A program made the translations under genes and the position numbers. A DNA stretch of 64,000 bases, taken from UBA1240 sp045599185 (GTDB lineage: Bacteria; Spirochaetota; Spirochaetia; Treponematales; Treponemataceae). The notes under the pieces were generated by a model that saw only the letters and a program-made list of their open reading frames with translations, made no database searches and was not told the origin of the DNA. The stretch lies in the NCBI GenBank assembly GCA_045599185.1, contig JAZRVO010000016.1:1-64000 (forward strand), given 5' to 3'. Below are positions 7,660 to 16,031 of the stretch, piece after piece (the stretch's first letter is position 1; every line of letters begins with the position of its first letter).

Positions 7660-8841
7660 ATGAACAAAAATTACAGGCAGACACTGATAGCCTGCTACCT
7701 TGGTTTTATAACACAGGCCATCTGCGCAAACTTTGCGCCGCTTCTGTTTTTAACATTCAGCAAAAGCTACAATATTTCACTTGGCATGATTGCCCTTATA
7801 CCCACAGTTTTTTATTTTACCCAGCTTGTTGTGGACATTCTGTGCGGCCTTGTCGTAGACCGCATCGGCTACAGAAAATGCGTTGTTGCTTCGGAAGTGT
7901 GCGCCGCGCTGGGGCTGATTGGCATGGCATTTTTGCCGGGCTTGTTTGCAAACCCGTTTACGGGCATTGTAATTGCAGTAATTATTTACGCCATCGGCAG
8001 CGGCCTTATTGAAGTTCTGGTAAGCCCCATTGTTGAAGCCTGCCCCTTTGAACACAAGGAAGCCGTAATGAGCATGCTTCATTCCTTTTACTGCTGGGGT
8101 TCGGTAGGCGTTATTGTTCTTTCGTCGCTTTTCTTCATTTTTTTCGGCATTGAAAACTGGAAGATTCTGGCATGTTTCTGGGCAGTCATTCCGCTGTTCA
8201 ACATTTTTAATTTTGCAACCTGCCCTATTGAACGGCTTACGGAAGACGGCAAGGGAATGAGTTACTGGCAGCTTTTCGGCGTGCCAATTTTCTGGGTTAG
8301 CGTAATTTTAATGATTTGCGCCGGTGCTTCAGAAATTTCCATGGCGCAGTGGGCATCGGCTTATACGGAATCGGCACTGGGGCTTGCAAAAACCGTGTGC
8401 GACCTTGCCGGCCCATGCATGTTTGCCATTACAATGGGCATAAGCCGCGTTATTTTTGGCAAATTTGGCGACCGCCTGAATTTGAAAAACTTCATGATTG
8501 GTTCCGGCATTCTGTGCCTTTGCTGTTACGTGCTGGCTTCAATTTTCCAAAATCCTTTAATAGGCCTTATTGGCTGCATTATGTGCGGTTTTTCGGTTGG
8601 AATTATGTGGCCGGGAACAATCAGCATTTCTGCAAAACTGCTGCCGGGTGGCGGAACGGCAATGTTTGCGCTGCTTGCCATGGCCGGAGATTTGGGCGGT
8701 TCAATTGGTCCTGCCCTTGTTGGCAACATTACGGAAATTTTCGGCAACAACATGCATAAAGGCATGCTTGCAGGCTGTATTTTTCCGGCGGCACTTGTGG
8801 TGTGCGTAACTGCCTTAAAATTCCGCAAAACTGAAAAATAA
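7660..8841 (+). CDS. MFS transporter
   Basis: 393 residues with about 12 hydrophobic helices. The loop between helices 2 and 3 contains GLVVDRIGYRK, the major-facilitator signature (G-x3-D-R-x-G-x-R-K/R), and a degenerate second copy, FGKFGDRL, follows helix 8. The closest remembered group is the FucP/YbjJ-like sugar or unknown-solute carriers of gut bacteria; the substrate is not determinable. The stop codon is directly followed by the ATG of the next gene, so the pair is one transcription unit. Confidence 0.85.
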   Translation: MNKNYRQTLIACYLGFITQAICANFAPLLFLTFSKSYNISLGMIALIPTVFYFTQLVVDILCGLVVDRIGYRKCVVASEVCAALGLIGMAFLPGLFANPFTGIVIAVIIYAIGSGLIEVLVSPIVEACPFEHKEAVMSMLHSFYCWGSVGVIVLSSLFFIFFGIENWKILACFWAVIPLFNIFNFATCPIERLTEDGKGMSYWQLFGVPIFWVSVILMICAGASEISMAQWASAYTESALGLAKTVCDLAGPCMFAITMGISRVIFGKFGDRLNLKNFMIGSGILCLCCYVLASIFQNPLIGLIGCIMCGFSVGIMWPGTISISAKLLPGGGTAMFALLAMAGDLGGSIGPALVGNITEIFGNNMHKGMLAGCIFPAALVVCVTALKFRKTEK

Positions 8842-9801
8842 ATGCAGCCGCCAAATATAAAAGCCCGCTACCATTTGCCCGGGCTTTTTGAATTCTACGA
8901 GTTTTACAAAATTTTTCTGCCCCTTTTTTTCAGCCGCAGCAGCTGGTTTTATCCCTGGTGCGAAATCGGTTCAATTTACGGCGCACCGGCGGACTGCATT
9001 TGGGGCGGCGGCCGGGCTGGTTTTGGGCAGAACGGAATTGAAAGGCAGGTTTTAAGCCTTTGCCAGAAATACGGCATTTCGCCACGGCTTACATTCAGCA
9101 ATTCGCTTTTGAAAAATGAACACCTTGCAGACCAAAGGTGCAACAAACTTTGCGCCCTTTTTGGCGGCACGGGTGGTGGCCGCAGAACAAATGGAGAAAA
9201 CACCACAGGCGGCAAAAATTTAAACGCCCAAAGCGGCATCATCATTCATTCAGACCTGCTTTTAGAATACTTAAAAGACCGTTACCCGGAATTTTATTTT
9301 GTTTCTTCAACAACAAAGGTTCTTACCGGCTTTGACGATTTTTGCCGCGAACTGAACCGGGAAGATTTTAAATACGTTGTGTGCGATTTCAGGCTTAACC
9401 GGCAATTTGAAAAATTAAACGCCCTTCCGCCGGAACAGAAAGACAAAGTTGAGTTTTTGTGCAACGAGTGCTGCTGGTTTGAATGCACCAAACGATATGA
9501 ATGCTACGAAAACGTAAGCCGTAAAGTATTGGGTCAAAACTGCCCCGACCATCAGTGCGCTGCCCCAAACAGCGGCCGCGGTTATGTTTTTTCTGCGGCA
9601 ATGAAAAACCCGGGCTTTTTAAGCGTTGACGACATTAAAAATGTTTACATGCCTATGGGTTTTACCAACTTTAAAATTGAAGGGCGCAGTCTTGGCAGTG
9701 CGCTTATTCTGGAATTCATTCTGTACTATATGACCAGACCGGAACACCAGCTGGAAGTAAGGGAACAAATTTATCTGGACAATACGCTGGATTTGTTTTA
9801 G
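8842..9801 (+). CDS. peptidase U32-like Fe-S protein
   Basis: 319 residues; the ATG immediately follows the stop of the MFS gene and lacks its own strong ribosome site, so translation is likely coupled. Two features point to the U32/UbiU-UbiV superfamily: the FKIEGR motif near residue 278 and the cysteine cluster around residues 208-240 (CNECC, C, C, CPDHQC), which in relatives holds a [4Fe-4S] cluster. Family members take part in RNA or ubiquinone hydroxylation or act as proteases. A Gly/Asn-rich stretch near residues 108-130 looks like an insertion or loop. The biochemical role here is unknown. Confidence 0.65.
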   Translation: MQPPNIKARYHLPGLFEFYEFYKIFLPLFFSRSSWFYPWCEIGSIYGAPADCIWGGGRAGFGQNGIERQVLSLCQKYGISPRLTFSNSLLKNEHLADQRCNKLCALFGGTGGGRRTNGENTTGGKNLNAQSGIIIHSDLLLEYLKDRYPEFYFVSSTTKVLTGFDDFCRELNREDFKYVVCDFRLNRQFEKLNALPPEQKDKVEFLCNECCWFECTKRYECYENVSRKVLGQNCPDHQCAAPNSGRGYVFSAAMKNPGFLSVDDIKNVYMPMGFTNFKIEGRSLGSALILEFILYYMTRPEHQLEVREQIYLDNTLDLF

Positions 9802-9850
9802 CTGCGGCACTTTTAAAAGGTGCACAAGGCTTTGTCTGGCAAAAAACACC

Positions 9851-9897
9851 TAAAAATGCGCCCTGCCCAATGCACCTGCCGGGCGTAGCATTTTTAA
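9851..9897. terminator. bidirectional terminator
   Basis: TAAAAATGC (9851-9859) pairs with GCATTTTTA (9888-9896), with an inner GCCC/GGGC pair. It separates the plus-strand U32-like gene from the convergent RidA gene. Confidence 0.7.
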
Positions 9898-9921
9898 AGG
9901 CGCCCGCGACTTTTTCCGCGT

Positions 9922-10272
9922 TCATTTACCGGCATAAGCTACGGCATCAACCTGAAACAGCAGGCCTTTATGGGCAAAATCAGTTTGAATTGATTTTCGT
10001 ACCGGGTATTTTCCGTTAAAACGCTTTTTAATTACTTCTTCCATCACCGGAATATTCCAGATGTCCCGAAACAGGCAGTCCATTTGAACCACACTTTCCA
10101 AATTAAGGCCAGCCAGCCCAAGCCGGTATTCCAGACAATCAAAAGCACCGTTTATCTGCTCTTCAACAGTTCCGCCAATGTTTCCGGCACAGTAACCAAC
10201 GTAGCAAAAATCGCCTGCCCGGATAATTCCCGAATGTGCATATTCTTCGTTTACGTCAAAACGTTCAATCAT
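9922..10272 (-). CDS. RidA (YjgF/UK114) family protein
   Basis: 116 residues, the standard RidA size. Conserved features include the VGYCAGNIGG strand, the NLESVVQMDCLF segment and YPVRKSIQTDF with the catalytic-type arginine. The terminal FQVDAVAY has Asp where RidA enzymes usually carry Glu. RidA proteins hydrolyse reactive enamine/imine intermediates of PLP enzymes. It overlaps the upstream Nudix gene by 8 bases, so the two are translationally coupled. A second RidA paralogue lies at 35676-36074. Confidence 0.85.
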   Translation of the reverse strand: MIERFDVNEEYAHSGIIRAGDFCYVGYCAGNIGGTVEEQINGAFDCLEYRLGLAGLNLESVVQMDCLFRDIWNIPVMEEVIKKRFNGKYPVRKSIQTDFAHKGLLFQVDAVAYAGK

Positions 10273-10702
10273 TTTTTAACCACCCTTTCTGTTTTGCCAT
10301 TTCTACCAGCTGGGGCTGAATTTGGGGATACGTCCATTCCTGCGGCAGTTCGTCCATAACTGCTATTCTTTCAATTTCGCTGTGCAGTTCCGGCTCAAAG
10401 GAAAAAACTTCCGCGTAGAAAAGCATTCCAAAAGTTTCCGCGCCGTTAAAATTTTCCGGTGCAGTAACGGAATAAGCGCACACCGGCGAAAGCTTGTATT
10501 CCAGCGCGCCGGTTTCTTCGTAAAGTTCCCGTTTTGCTGTTTCAGTTATCGTTTCGCCCGGTTCCCTATGGCCGCCGGGAATTTCCCACGTGGTTCTTTC
10601 TTTATGCTTGCAAAAAATCCATTTGCCGTTTGTTCTGGCAATTATTACGGCAAACTTCAAAAGCGAATCTTCTGCATTTTCGTAGCATTTTACGATTGTC
10701 AT
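10265..10702 (-). CDS. Nudix hydrolase
   Basis: 145 residues with a complete Nudix box at residues 44-66 (G-x5-E-x7-REL-x-EE-x-G), which binds Mg2+ and cleaves nucleoside diphosphate-X compounds. There are no accessory domains, so this is a MutT-like or unassigned house-cleaning enzyme. The start is an ATG with AAGGG upstream. It belongs to a minus-strand run of GNAT, Nudix and RidA genes that may be co-expressed. Confidence 0.9.
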   Translation of the reverse strand: MTIVKCYENAEDSLLKFAVIIARTNGKWIFCKHKERTTWEIPGGHREPGETITETAKRELYEETGALEYKLSPVCAYSVTAPENFNGAETFGMLFYAEVFSFEPELHSEIERIAVMDELPQEWTYPQIQPQLVEMAKQKGWLKND

Positions 10703-10728
10703 ATTTTTTTAACCCTTTACCAATTTTT

Positions 10729-11496
10729 TTACTGGTTCATTTTGTCTACAATTTCAGCAGGCTTTACCGTCATTTCTGCCCAGGCAGGCATAAAGCCGCT
10801 TTTAAAGGCATTTCGCGCAGAACCAATGTTTGACCACGCGCAGCAGTAAAAAGGCACTTTACCGCGGTCTAAAATTTCTGCGGCAAGGCAGCCGGTAACA
10901 GAAGAAGCAATTCCCTTGCGCCGGTATTCGGGCAGAACGTCAACGCCAATCTGCCACATTTCGTCGCAGTCGGCAGAACAGGCGGCAAAACCAACAAGCC
11001 TGTTTCCGTCGTAAGCGCCAACGCCAAGAATATCCAGTTCCGCCCGGTCTTTACAAAGGGCGTTGCTCCATTCCGGCAAATAAAGCGTTTCAAAATCCTT
11101 TTTTTCCAGAACTTTAAGTTCATACTTGCATGGAATTCGTTTTATGCGTTCAACGTCGGGCAAAAAATATTCTGCCATAAAACATACTTTCTGCCCTCGT
11201 TTCATCATCCGTTCGTTAAGCCAGTGCATGTTGGGCGTTTCAAAACAGTGATAATATTCAAACTTACCTAAATATTCCTGCACCAAATCCCGGTATTCGT
11301 CCAAAACGGAAGCAACAATATTGCTGCCGTAAGAAACCAGATTGCAGGTTATCGGTTCCTTGTAATATTTCCGTGCCAGCGGACTTAGCCCGGATTTTAC
11401 GATTACGTTTTCAGTTTTTGCAAAATCGCCCGGTTCGGCATTCGTGTCCAGCGCAGACTGCTTCATGGCAATCTGCATTATTTCCCTGTTTGTCAT
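10729..11496 (-). CDS. GNAT family acetyltransferase (two-domain type)
   Basis: 255 residues. The C-terminal domain contains the acetyl-CoA loop VLPEYRRKGIASSVTG and the SARNAFKSGF helix typical of PF12746-like GNAT proteins. The N-terminal half (about 120 residues) is a degenerate GNAT-like or substrate-recognition domain. The substrate is unknown. AAGGA precedes the ATG at 11496. Only 26 bases separate it from the Nudix gene downstream, consistent with one operon. Confidence 0.8.
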   Translation of the reverse strand: MTNREIMQIAMKQSALDTNAEPGDFAKTENVIVKSGLSPLARKYYKEPITCNLVSYGSNIVASVLDEYRDLVQEYLGKFEYYHCFETPNMHWLNERMMKRGQKVCFMAEYFLPDVERIKRIPCKYELKVLEKKDFETLYLPEWSNALCKDRAELDILGVGAYDGNRLVGFAACSADCDEMWQIGVDVLPEYRRKGIASSVTGCLAAEILDRGKVPFYCCAWSNIGSARNAFKSGFMPAWAEMTVKPAEIVDKMNQ

Positions 11497-11569
11497 TTTC
11501 TTTTTTCCTTAACAACTGAACGTAAATTGAAAATTCATTAATTTTCGGCAATTCCGGCATTCGGGCAAA

Positions 11570-12112
11570 TCAGCCGTTTGCGCGGTTTGCCTGCTTTATT
11601 TTTTGCCAGTCTTCACGTGAAATAACGAAAACTTTTGTAATTTCGTTTACTTCGTCTTCAAATTCGTATGCAAAACGGCAGCCCCACGAAACTGCGGTTC
11701 TGGCAGAAGGTTCGTTTGTGTACTTCATGTACGAAAAAATCTGGTTGAACGGCGTGTTTTCAAAAGTCCAGTCGCGTACAGCGGCGGCGGCTTCTCTGGC
11801 AAAACCCATTCTCTGTTTGTCAGCGCGAATGTGGTATCCAATTTCCGGTTTTATAACGCCGCCAATGTTCTGCATCGTAAGTCCGCAGTCGCCAATCATT
11901 TCGCCACTTTCTTTAAGGCACACAGCCCACAGACCAAAACCGAATGTTCTGTAACGTTCCACGTTTCTTTCAATCCATTCCCTAACACGTTTTTCATCGA
12001 ACGAGTACGGATAATGCTGCATGATGCCGGAATCGGCAAGCACCCTGTTAAGCGAGGAAAAATCATCATCATTCATTTCGCGCAGAACCAGCCTTTCTGT
12101 TTCAATCGTCAT
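11570..12112 (-). CDS. RimJ/RimL-type GNAT acetyltransferase
   Basis: 180 residues beginning TERLVLREMNDDD, the start typical of RimJ/RimL/ribosomal-alanine acetyltransferase relatives, followed by GEMIGDCGL and EIGYHIRADKQRMGFAREA (acetyl-CoA loop QRMGFA) and NEPSARTAVSWGCRF. It probably modifies a small molecule or protein N-terminus; no specific target can be named. It begins 3 bases after the stop of the upstream ABM-domain gene. Confidence 0.85.
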   Translation of the reverse strand: MTIETERLVLREMNDDDFSSLNRVLADSGIMQHYPYSFDEKRVREWIERNVERYRTFGFGLWAVCLKESGEMIGDCGLTMQNIGGVIKPEIGYHIRADKQRMGFAREAAAAVRDWTFENTPFNQIFSYMKYTNEPSARTAVSWGCRFAYEFEDEVNEITKVFVISREDWQKIKQANRANG

Positions 12113-12115
12113 AAA

Positions 12116-12448
12116 TCATTCCTTTATAAAAGTTCTGTCTGTTTCCGGCACACCGGCTTCATCCGAAACGTAGCGTTCAACCTTCATGTGCAAATCGTAT
12201 TTTTCCCTTAAATTTATAATTGTCTGCATCATTGGCGAACCGTGATGCACGTCAATCGCCTGCTGGTTTTCCCAGCTGTCAATCAGCAGAACCGTGCTTT
12301 CATCGTCCATCGGGAAAAAATATTCGTACCGCAGGTTGCCTTTTTCGGCTTTTATTTTTTCTACGGTTCCGCTGGCTTTCATTTCTTCAGCAAATTTTCT
12401 TGCATTGCTGCCTTCGCCAGTGTAATAAATGTTTACTGTTACTGCCAT
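12116..12448 (-). CDS. antibiotic biosynthesis monooxygenase (ABM) domain protein
   Basis: 110 residues with the ferredoxin-like ABM/YgiN fold pattern: KAEKGNLRYEYFFPMDD, then VLLIDSWENQQAIDVHHGSP, where the histidine region is typical. Such small dimeric proteins act as quinol or small-molecule oxygenases or handle reactive intermediates. I place the start at the ATG at 12448, with GGAG 5 bases upstream, rather than the in-frame GTG two codons earlier. Close spacing on both sides links it with the GNAT and MutS-like genes. Confidence 0.8.
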   Translation of the reverse strand: MAVTVNIYYTGEGSNARKFAEEMKASGTVEKIKAEKGNLRYEYFFPMDDESTVLLIDSWENQQAIDVHHGSPMMQTIINLREKYDLHMKVERYVSDEAGVPETDRTFIKE

Positions 12449-12465
12449 AATCACTCCATCATTTT

Positions 12466-14160
12466 TCAGTTTAGTTTTTGCGGTTTACACTTTGCCTGAT
12501 TTTCCCCGGTAAGCATTTCAAAAGTAACGCCGTATTTTTCTGCAATGTCACGGGCAAAAGACTTTCCTTCCGGCGGTGCAACTTCCACCTTAAAGGAACG
12601 TTCGCCGTTTTTGGCCTTTACCACGAGTGAAGCCGCCTTAAACACACATTCACCGTTAATTTCGTCAATGTCAAAGGCAAGCTTGTGCATGTGCGTGTTG
12701 TAAATTGTGTAAATGCCTTTTTTTAAAATGGCTTTTACAGAATCACGGGCAATGTAATAGCCTTCTTCAAAGGAAGTTGTGGAATATGTTTCGTTAAGTA
12801 AAAGCAGGCTTGTTTTGGTTGCGCCGGTGTAAAGCTGCTTAAAGCGCATGCATTCTTCGCCAAGCCGCCCCAGTTCCATTGTCTTGTCTTCGTCAGCCGG
12901 AAAATGGGTAAAAATGCCGTCAACGGGCATGAATTCAAAAAGTTCGCCTGGCACAAAAAGGCCAGCCTGGGCAAGGCAGAACAGAAGCCCGACCGCCTGG
13001 GTTATTGTGGTTTTGCCGCCGCGGTTTGCACCTGTTAAAATGTAAACAAGGTGTTCGCTGTCAAAAACCAAATCATTGGGCACAATCTGCTGGGCGGTCA
13101 TTTCCCTGTTGAACGCAGAAAGAAGCTTAAAATTGTAAATGCCTTTTGCGTTCATTTTTTTGCAGGAAGAATTTGCCGTGCCCGGCAGCGGTTTGCAGAA
13201 TTTAAAGCCTTTTTCCTGCATTGAACGAATGAAATTTGCAAAGCGAATGTAAAAAATAAATTCGGGAATAAGGTTCGTTATTTCCGTTATTTCAATGTAG
13301 ACGTATTTTTTTAAAACCATTTGCAGTTTATGCACGATGTTGCCAATAAACATGTTGGCAATTTTATCCATGTAAAAGGTGGCGTTTTCCGTGCGCGGGT
13401 CGTTTGCACGTGCCATTGTTTCCAGTCTGGCAACAAGTTCATCGCTGGCAGAAGTTAAAGAATGATATTTAAAATCGTCGTTCCATTCGGCTTCTTCGTT
13501 TATTGTGTCTTTTGCAGCAATTTTTTTTGCAAAGTTTTCTATTACGTTGGATTTTGTAAAAGGCTTTTTATTGAAAGAAATAAGGCCAATTCCGTTTGCT
13601 TCGTATTTTTCGTTAAGGTTTATGCCAATGGTAACGCTTTGCAGGCTTGACGTAGACGCCTTTAATTCGGAAATGTCTTTTTTCAATTCTTCAAAACCGT
13701 TGTTTTCGTACAAATCTTTAATGTGCGTCCGCAGGTTCTGCATTCCGGCAGATTTCAGTTCAAACTTGCAAAGGTTTTCGTACAATACTTCCACCGACTT
13801 AATGTAGTCGCTTATTTCTGCAAGGTTGTGCAAAAGTTCCCATGCGGAACTGGTTTCTTCAAAACGCCCGGACAAACCGCTGTATTTGCGCTCGTAGTCA
13901 ATGTGCACTAAAACTTCCATAAGTTTTTCGCACATTTGCGGATTGCGGTAAATATCTTCAAAAACGTCGCAGCGGTAGGCGGTGTTGTAAGGGTCATCGC
14001 TCATTTTTGAAAAAATATTAAGGAAAAGTGTCTGTTCTTCGTATTTTTCCGTAATGTTTTCGCAGATAAAATCAAGTCCCAAATCGTGAATTGAAATGTC
14101 TGAAAGTTTTTTAAAACCGGCTTCGCCATTGGGGTAAAGCAAACTGAAATTTGTACTCAT
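12466..14160 (-). CDS. MutS-family ATPase, non-canonical
   Basis: 564 residues. The C-terminal ATPase is unmistakable: Walker A TGANRGGKTT near residues 375-384, the MutS-like GRLGEECMRF segment and Walker B LLLLNETYSTTS. The middle part resembles the MutS core/lever domain, but the N-terminal mismatch-binding domain (with its Phe-x-Glu motif) is absent. It is therefore not a mismatch-repair MutS1; it may resemble MutS2-like or membrane-free MutS-homologue ATPases of unknown role. The ribosome site is weak (GGA). It heads the minus-strand run of small-enzyme genes. Confidence 0.8.
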   Translation of the reverse strand: MSTNFSLLYPNGEAGFKKLSDISIHDLGLDFICENITEKYEEQTLFLNIFSKMSDDPYNTAYRCDVFEDIYRNPQMCEKLMEVLVHIDYERKYSGLSGRFEETSSAWELLHNLAEISDYIKSVEVLYENLCKFELKSAGMQNLRTHIKDLYENNGFEELKKDISELKASTSSLQSVTIGINLNEKYEANGIGLISFNKKPFTKSNVIENFAKKIAAKDTINEEAEWNDDFKYHSLTSASDELVARLETMARANDPRTENATFYMDKIANMFIGNIVHKLQMVLKKYVYIEITEITNLIPEFIFYIRFANFIRSMQEKGFKFCKPLPGTANSSCKKMNAKGIYNFKLLSAFNREMTAQQIVPNDLVFDSEHLVYILTGANRGGKTTITQAVGLLFCLAQAGLFVPGELFEFMPVDGIFTHFPADEDKTMELGRLGEECMRFKQLYTGATKTSLLLLNETYSTTSFEEGYYIARDSVKAILKKGIYTIYNTHMHKLAFDIDEINGECVFKAASLVVKAKNGERSFKVEVAPPEGKSFARDIAEKYGVTFEMLTGENQAKCKPQKLN

Positions 14161-14203
14161 GTTTCCATTTTACCACAATTTTACAAAATTGCAGAAATAA
14201 ACC

Positions 14204-15064
14204 CTATTTCAGAAAGGTTCTGATCATTTCCTTTTCTTCGCCGGTCATAATGTGCATGTGGCCTCTTCCCTTTATTAAATACGCCGTGCAGTTTGGAATG
14301 ATTTTTAAGGCGCGGTTAATTACGCCCTTCCCCGGAAAAAGACAGTCTTTTTCCGCGGCCATAACAAGCACCGGGGCGCGGCACTTTTTTATAAGCCTTG
14401 CGCTTACATTGCTTGGCATGGCGGTTTTTACTTTTGCATAATTTATGCTTAGTTTTGCAGTCTGATAAATGTCTTCCGTTATGTTGCTTTCGGTTACGGC
14501 CATTGGCAGCATGGTTTTTCTAAGCCATTCGTCTTTGCGGGTAAGCCAGTACATAATCATTGGAAACATCATGCTGACGCTGTTAACGGCCGGCGCATTT
14601 TTTATTCCGGAAGGAACGTACAGCACCGCTTTTTTAATTTTTTCCGGCGCAACGCACATTGTTTTTGCCAGAACGCCTGCACCAAATGAACCGGCACAGC
14701 AGCTGATCCGGCTGTACCCTAAACCGTCAATAACTTCACCAGCCCATTTTCCGTAATCATAGCCTCTGGCTGGCAGGCAGGTTTCTGCACTTTTTCCCGG
14801 GTGCCCGATAATATCAGCCGCGTAAATGTGGTAATCCGCAAACATAAAACTGAAAAACAGAAGGTTGTATGCGCTTGTTGCGTTGCCGCCATGAAAAACC
14901 AGCAGCGGTTCGCCATTTAAATTGCCGGTTTCTACAATGTGGGTTTTGCCCAAAGAAGTGTCAATCCAAACATCATTATAGCGGCTGTTTATTCTGCCAA
15001 GCTGTTCATCGTAAAGTGCAAGTATTTGTTTTTTGCCCTCTTCCGTTTTGTAAATCGATTTCAC
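14204..15064 (-). CDS. alpha/beta hydrolase
   Basis: 286 residues, GTG start with GGAG 7 bases upstream. It has the alpha/beta-hydrolase pattern: the oxyanion loop VFHGGNA, the nucleophile elbow AGSFG (serine), the acid in AAEKDCLFPG and the terminal histidine in GRGHMHIM. It has no signal peptide, so it is cytoplasmic. The substrate could be an ester, a lactone or an amide. It follows the DUF1848 gene by 24 bases on the same strand and may share its transcript. Confidence 0.85.
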   Translation of the reverse strand: MKSIYKTEEGKKQILALYDEQLGRINSRYNDVWIDTSLGKTHIVETGNLNGEPLLVFHGGNATSAYNLLFFSFMFADYHIYAADIIGHPGKSAETCLPARGYDYGKWAGEVIDGLGYSRISCCAGSFGAGVLAKTMCVAPEKIKKAVLYVPSGIKNAPAVNSVSMMFPMIMYWLTRKDEWLRKTMLPMAVTESNITEDIYQTAKLSINYAKVKTAMPSNVSARLIKKCRAPVLVMAAEKDCLFPGKGVINRALKIIPNCTAYLIKGRGHMHIMTGEEKEMIRTFLK

Positions 15065-15088
15065 TGTTTTACTCCTTCAGCGCGCGCA

Positions 15089-16018
15089 CTAAAACAAAAG
15101 CTGCTGCCTGTCTATCCAGCTGGACTGCACCGCGTCGCGAATTACATCGCCGTTCATAAGGCTGCCCAGCAAAAAAGGCGAATTTGGGTTGTGCTTTTTC
15201 ATGTTTTCTTTTACCAGTGCGGCATTGGTGTTGGCGTAGCAATATCTGCACAAATGACCGCAGGTATCGTAAGCGCCAATATCGCTGCCCAAAATGCAGG
15301 CACATTCTTTACGCTGGGTTCCGCTGCCTTTGGGCACAATCAGCCGGGCGTTAAGCGCGGTTTCAAAGGTTTCCGCCGTCATGCAGCCGGAACAGTCTGC
15401 GCCATAAGCGGCAAGTTCTGTACCTTCGGCGCAGGGTTTTACAACCATGCCGTAATGCCCGGCAATTTTTATGCATTCTTTACCAATTTTCAGCCTGTCT
15501 GCCAAGCCCACTGCCCTTGCGGAAGGAAAATTCCTTTCAACTTTTTTATAAATGTCAATAAAACTTATAACGCAGGTTTTTGTATAGCCTGCAAGGTTTT
15601 GCGCCATTTTTTCAAATGTTTCAATGTGCCATTCTGCGGAATGATTTTCGTCTACAAAAATCGGGTCGTAGCGCCAGCCAATGGAATTCAGCCCAACAAT
15701 TTCGGAAAGCCGCTTGAAATCTTCCATTATAGTGGTTTTTTCCGGCACGTTCGGTTCAATGTCTTTTCCGTAGGGCGTAATGGTTACAAACCAGTATTGC
15801 CCATAAGGTTTCAGCAGTTTCATGCGCGGCAGCATTGGCGCCGGGTTTTTGGTGCAGAAAGCTATTAAATCTACCACGTCCGGCGAAAGCCGGAATTTTG
15901 TAACGGACTGAGGACTGTAAGGATTGCGCACAAGAACAAAACCGGCCTTAAGCCGGTTTGCAAACCACCGGGAATAAAATGCCGGTATGTCCGTTCTGTT
16001 GCCGGTGTGAATTATCAT
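15089..16018 (-). CDS. DUF1848 family protein
   Basis: 309 residues. The pattern is that of DUF1848: IPAFYSRWFANRLKAG near the N-terminus, FCTKNPAPM, and a C-terminal cysteine-rich end (ECACILGSDIGAYDTCGH followed by CRYCYAN), which suggests an iron-sulfur cluster. The TIM-barrel-like layout and CxxC ends have led others to compare it with radical SAM or spore-photoproduct-like proteins, but no activity is known to me. The ribosome site is weak. It lies between MATE and hydrolase genes. Confidence 0.85.
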   Translation of the reverse strand: MIIHTGNRTDIPAFYSRWFANRLKAGFVLVRNPYSPQSVTKFRLSPDVVDLIAFCTKNPAPMLPRMKLLKPYGQYWFVTITPYGKDIEPNVPEKTTIMEDFKRLSEIVGLNSIGWRYDPIFVDENHSAEWHIETFEKMAQNLAGYTKTCVISFIDIYKKVERNFPSARAVGLADRLKIGKECIKIAGHYGMVVKPCAEGTELAAYGADCSGCMTAETFETALNARLIVPKGSGTQRKECACILGSDIGAYDTCGHLCRYCYANTNAALVKENMKKHNPNSPFLLGSLMNGDVIRDAVQSSWIDRQQLLF

Positions 16019-16031
16019 TTTCGCTTAACGC

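Noticed and set aside
14939..15868. 309-codon plus-strand frame opposite the DUF1848 gene
   Set aside because: The minus-strand protein has clear DUF1848 motifs and tight neighbours; the plus frame has none.
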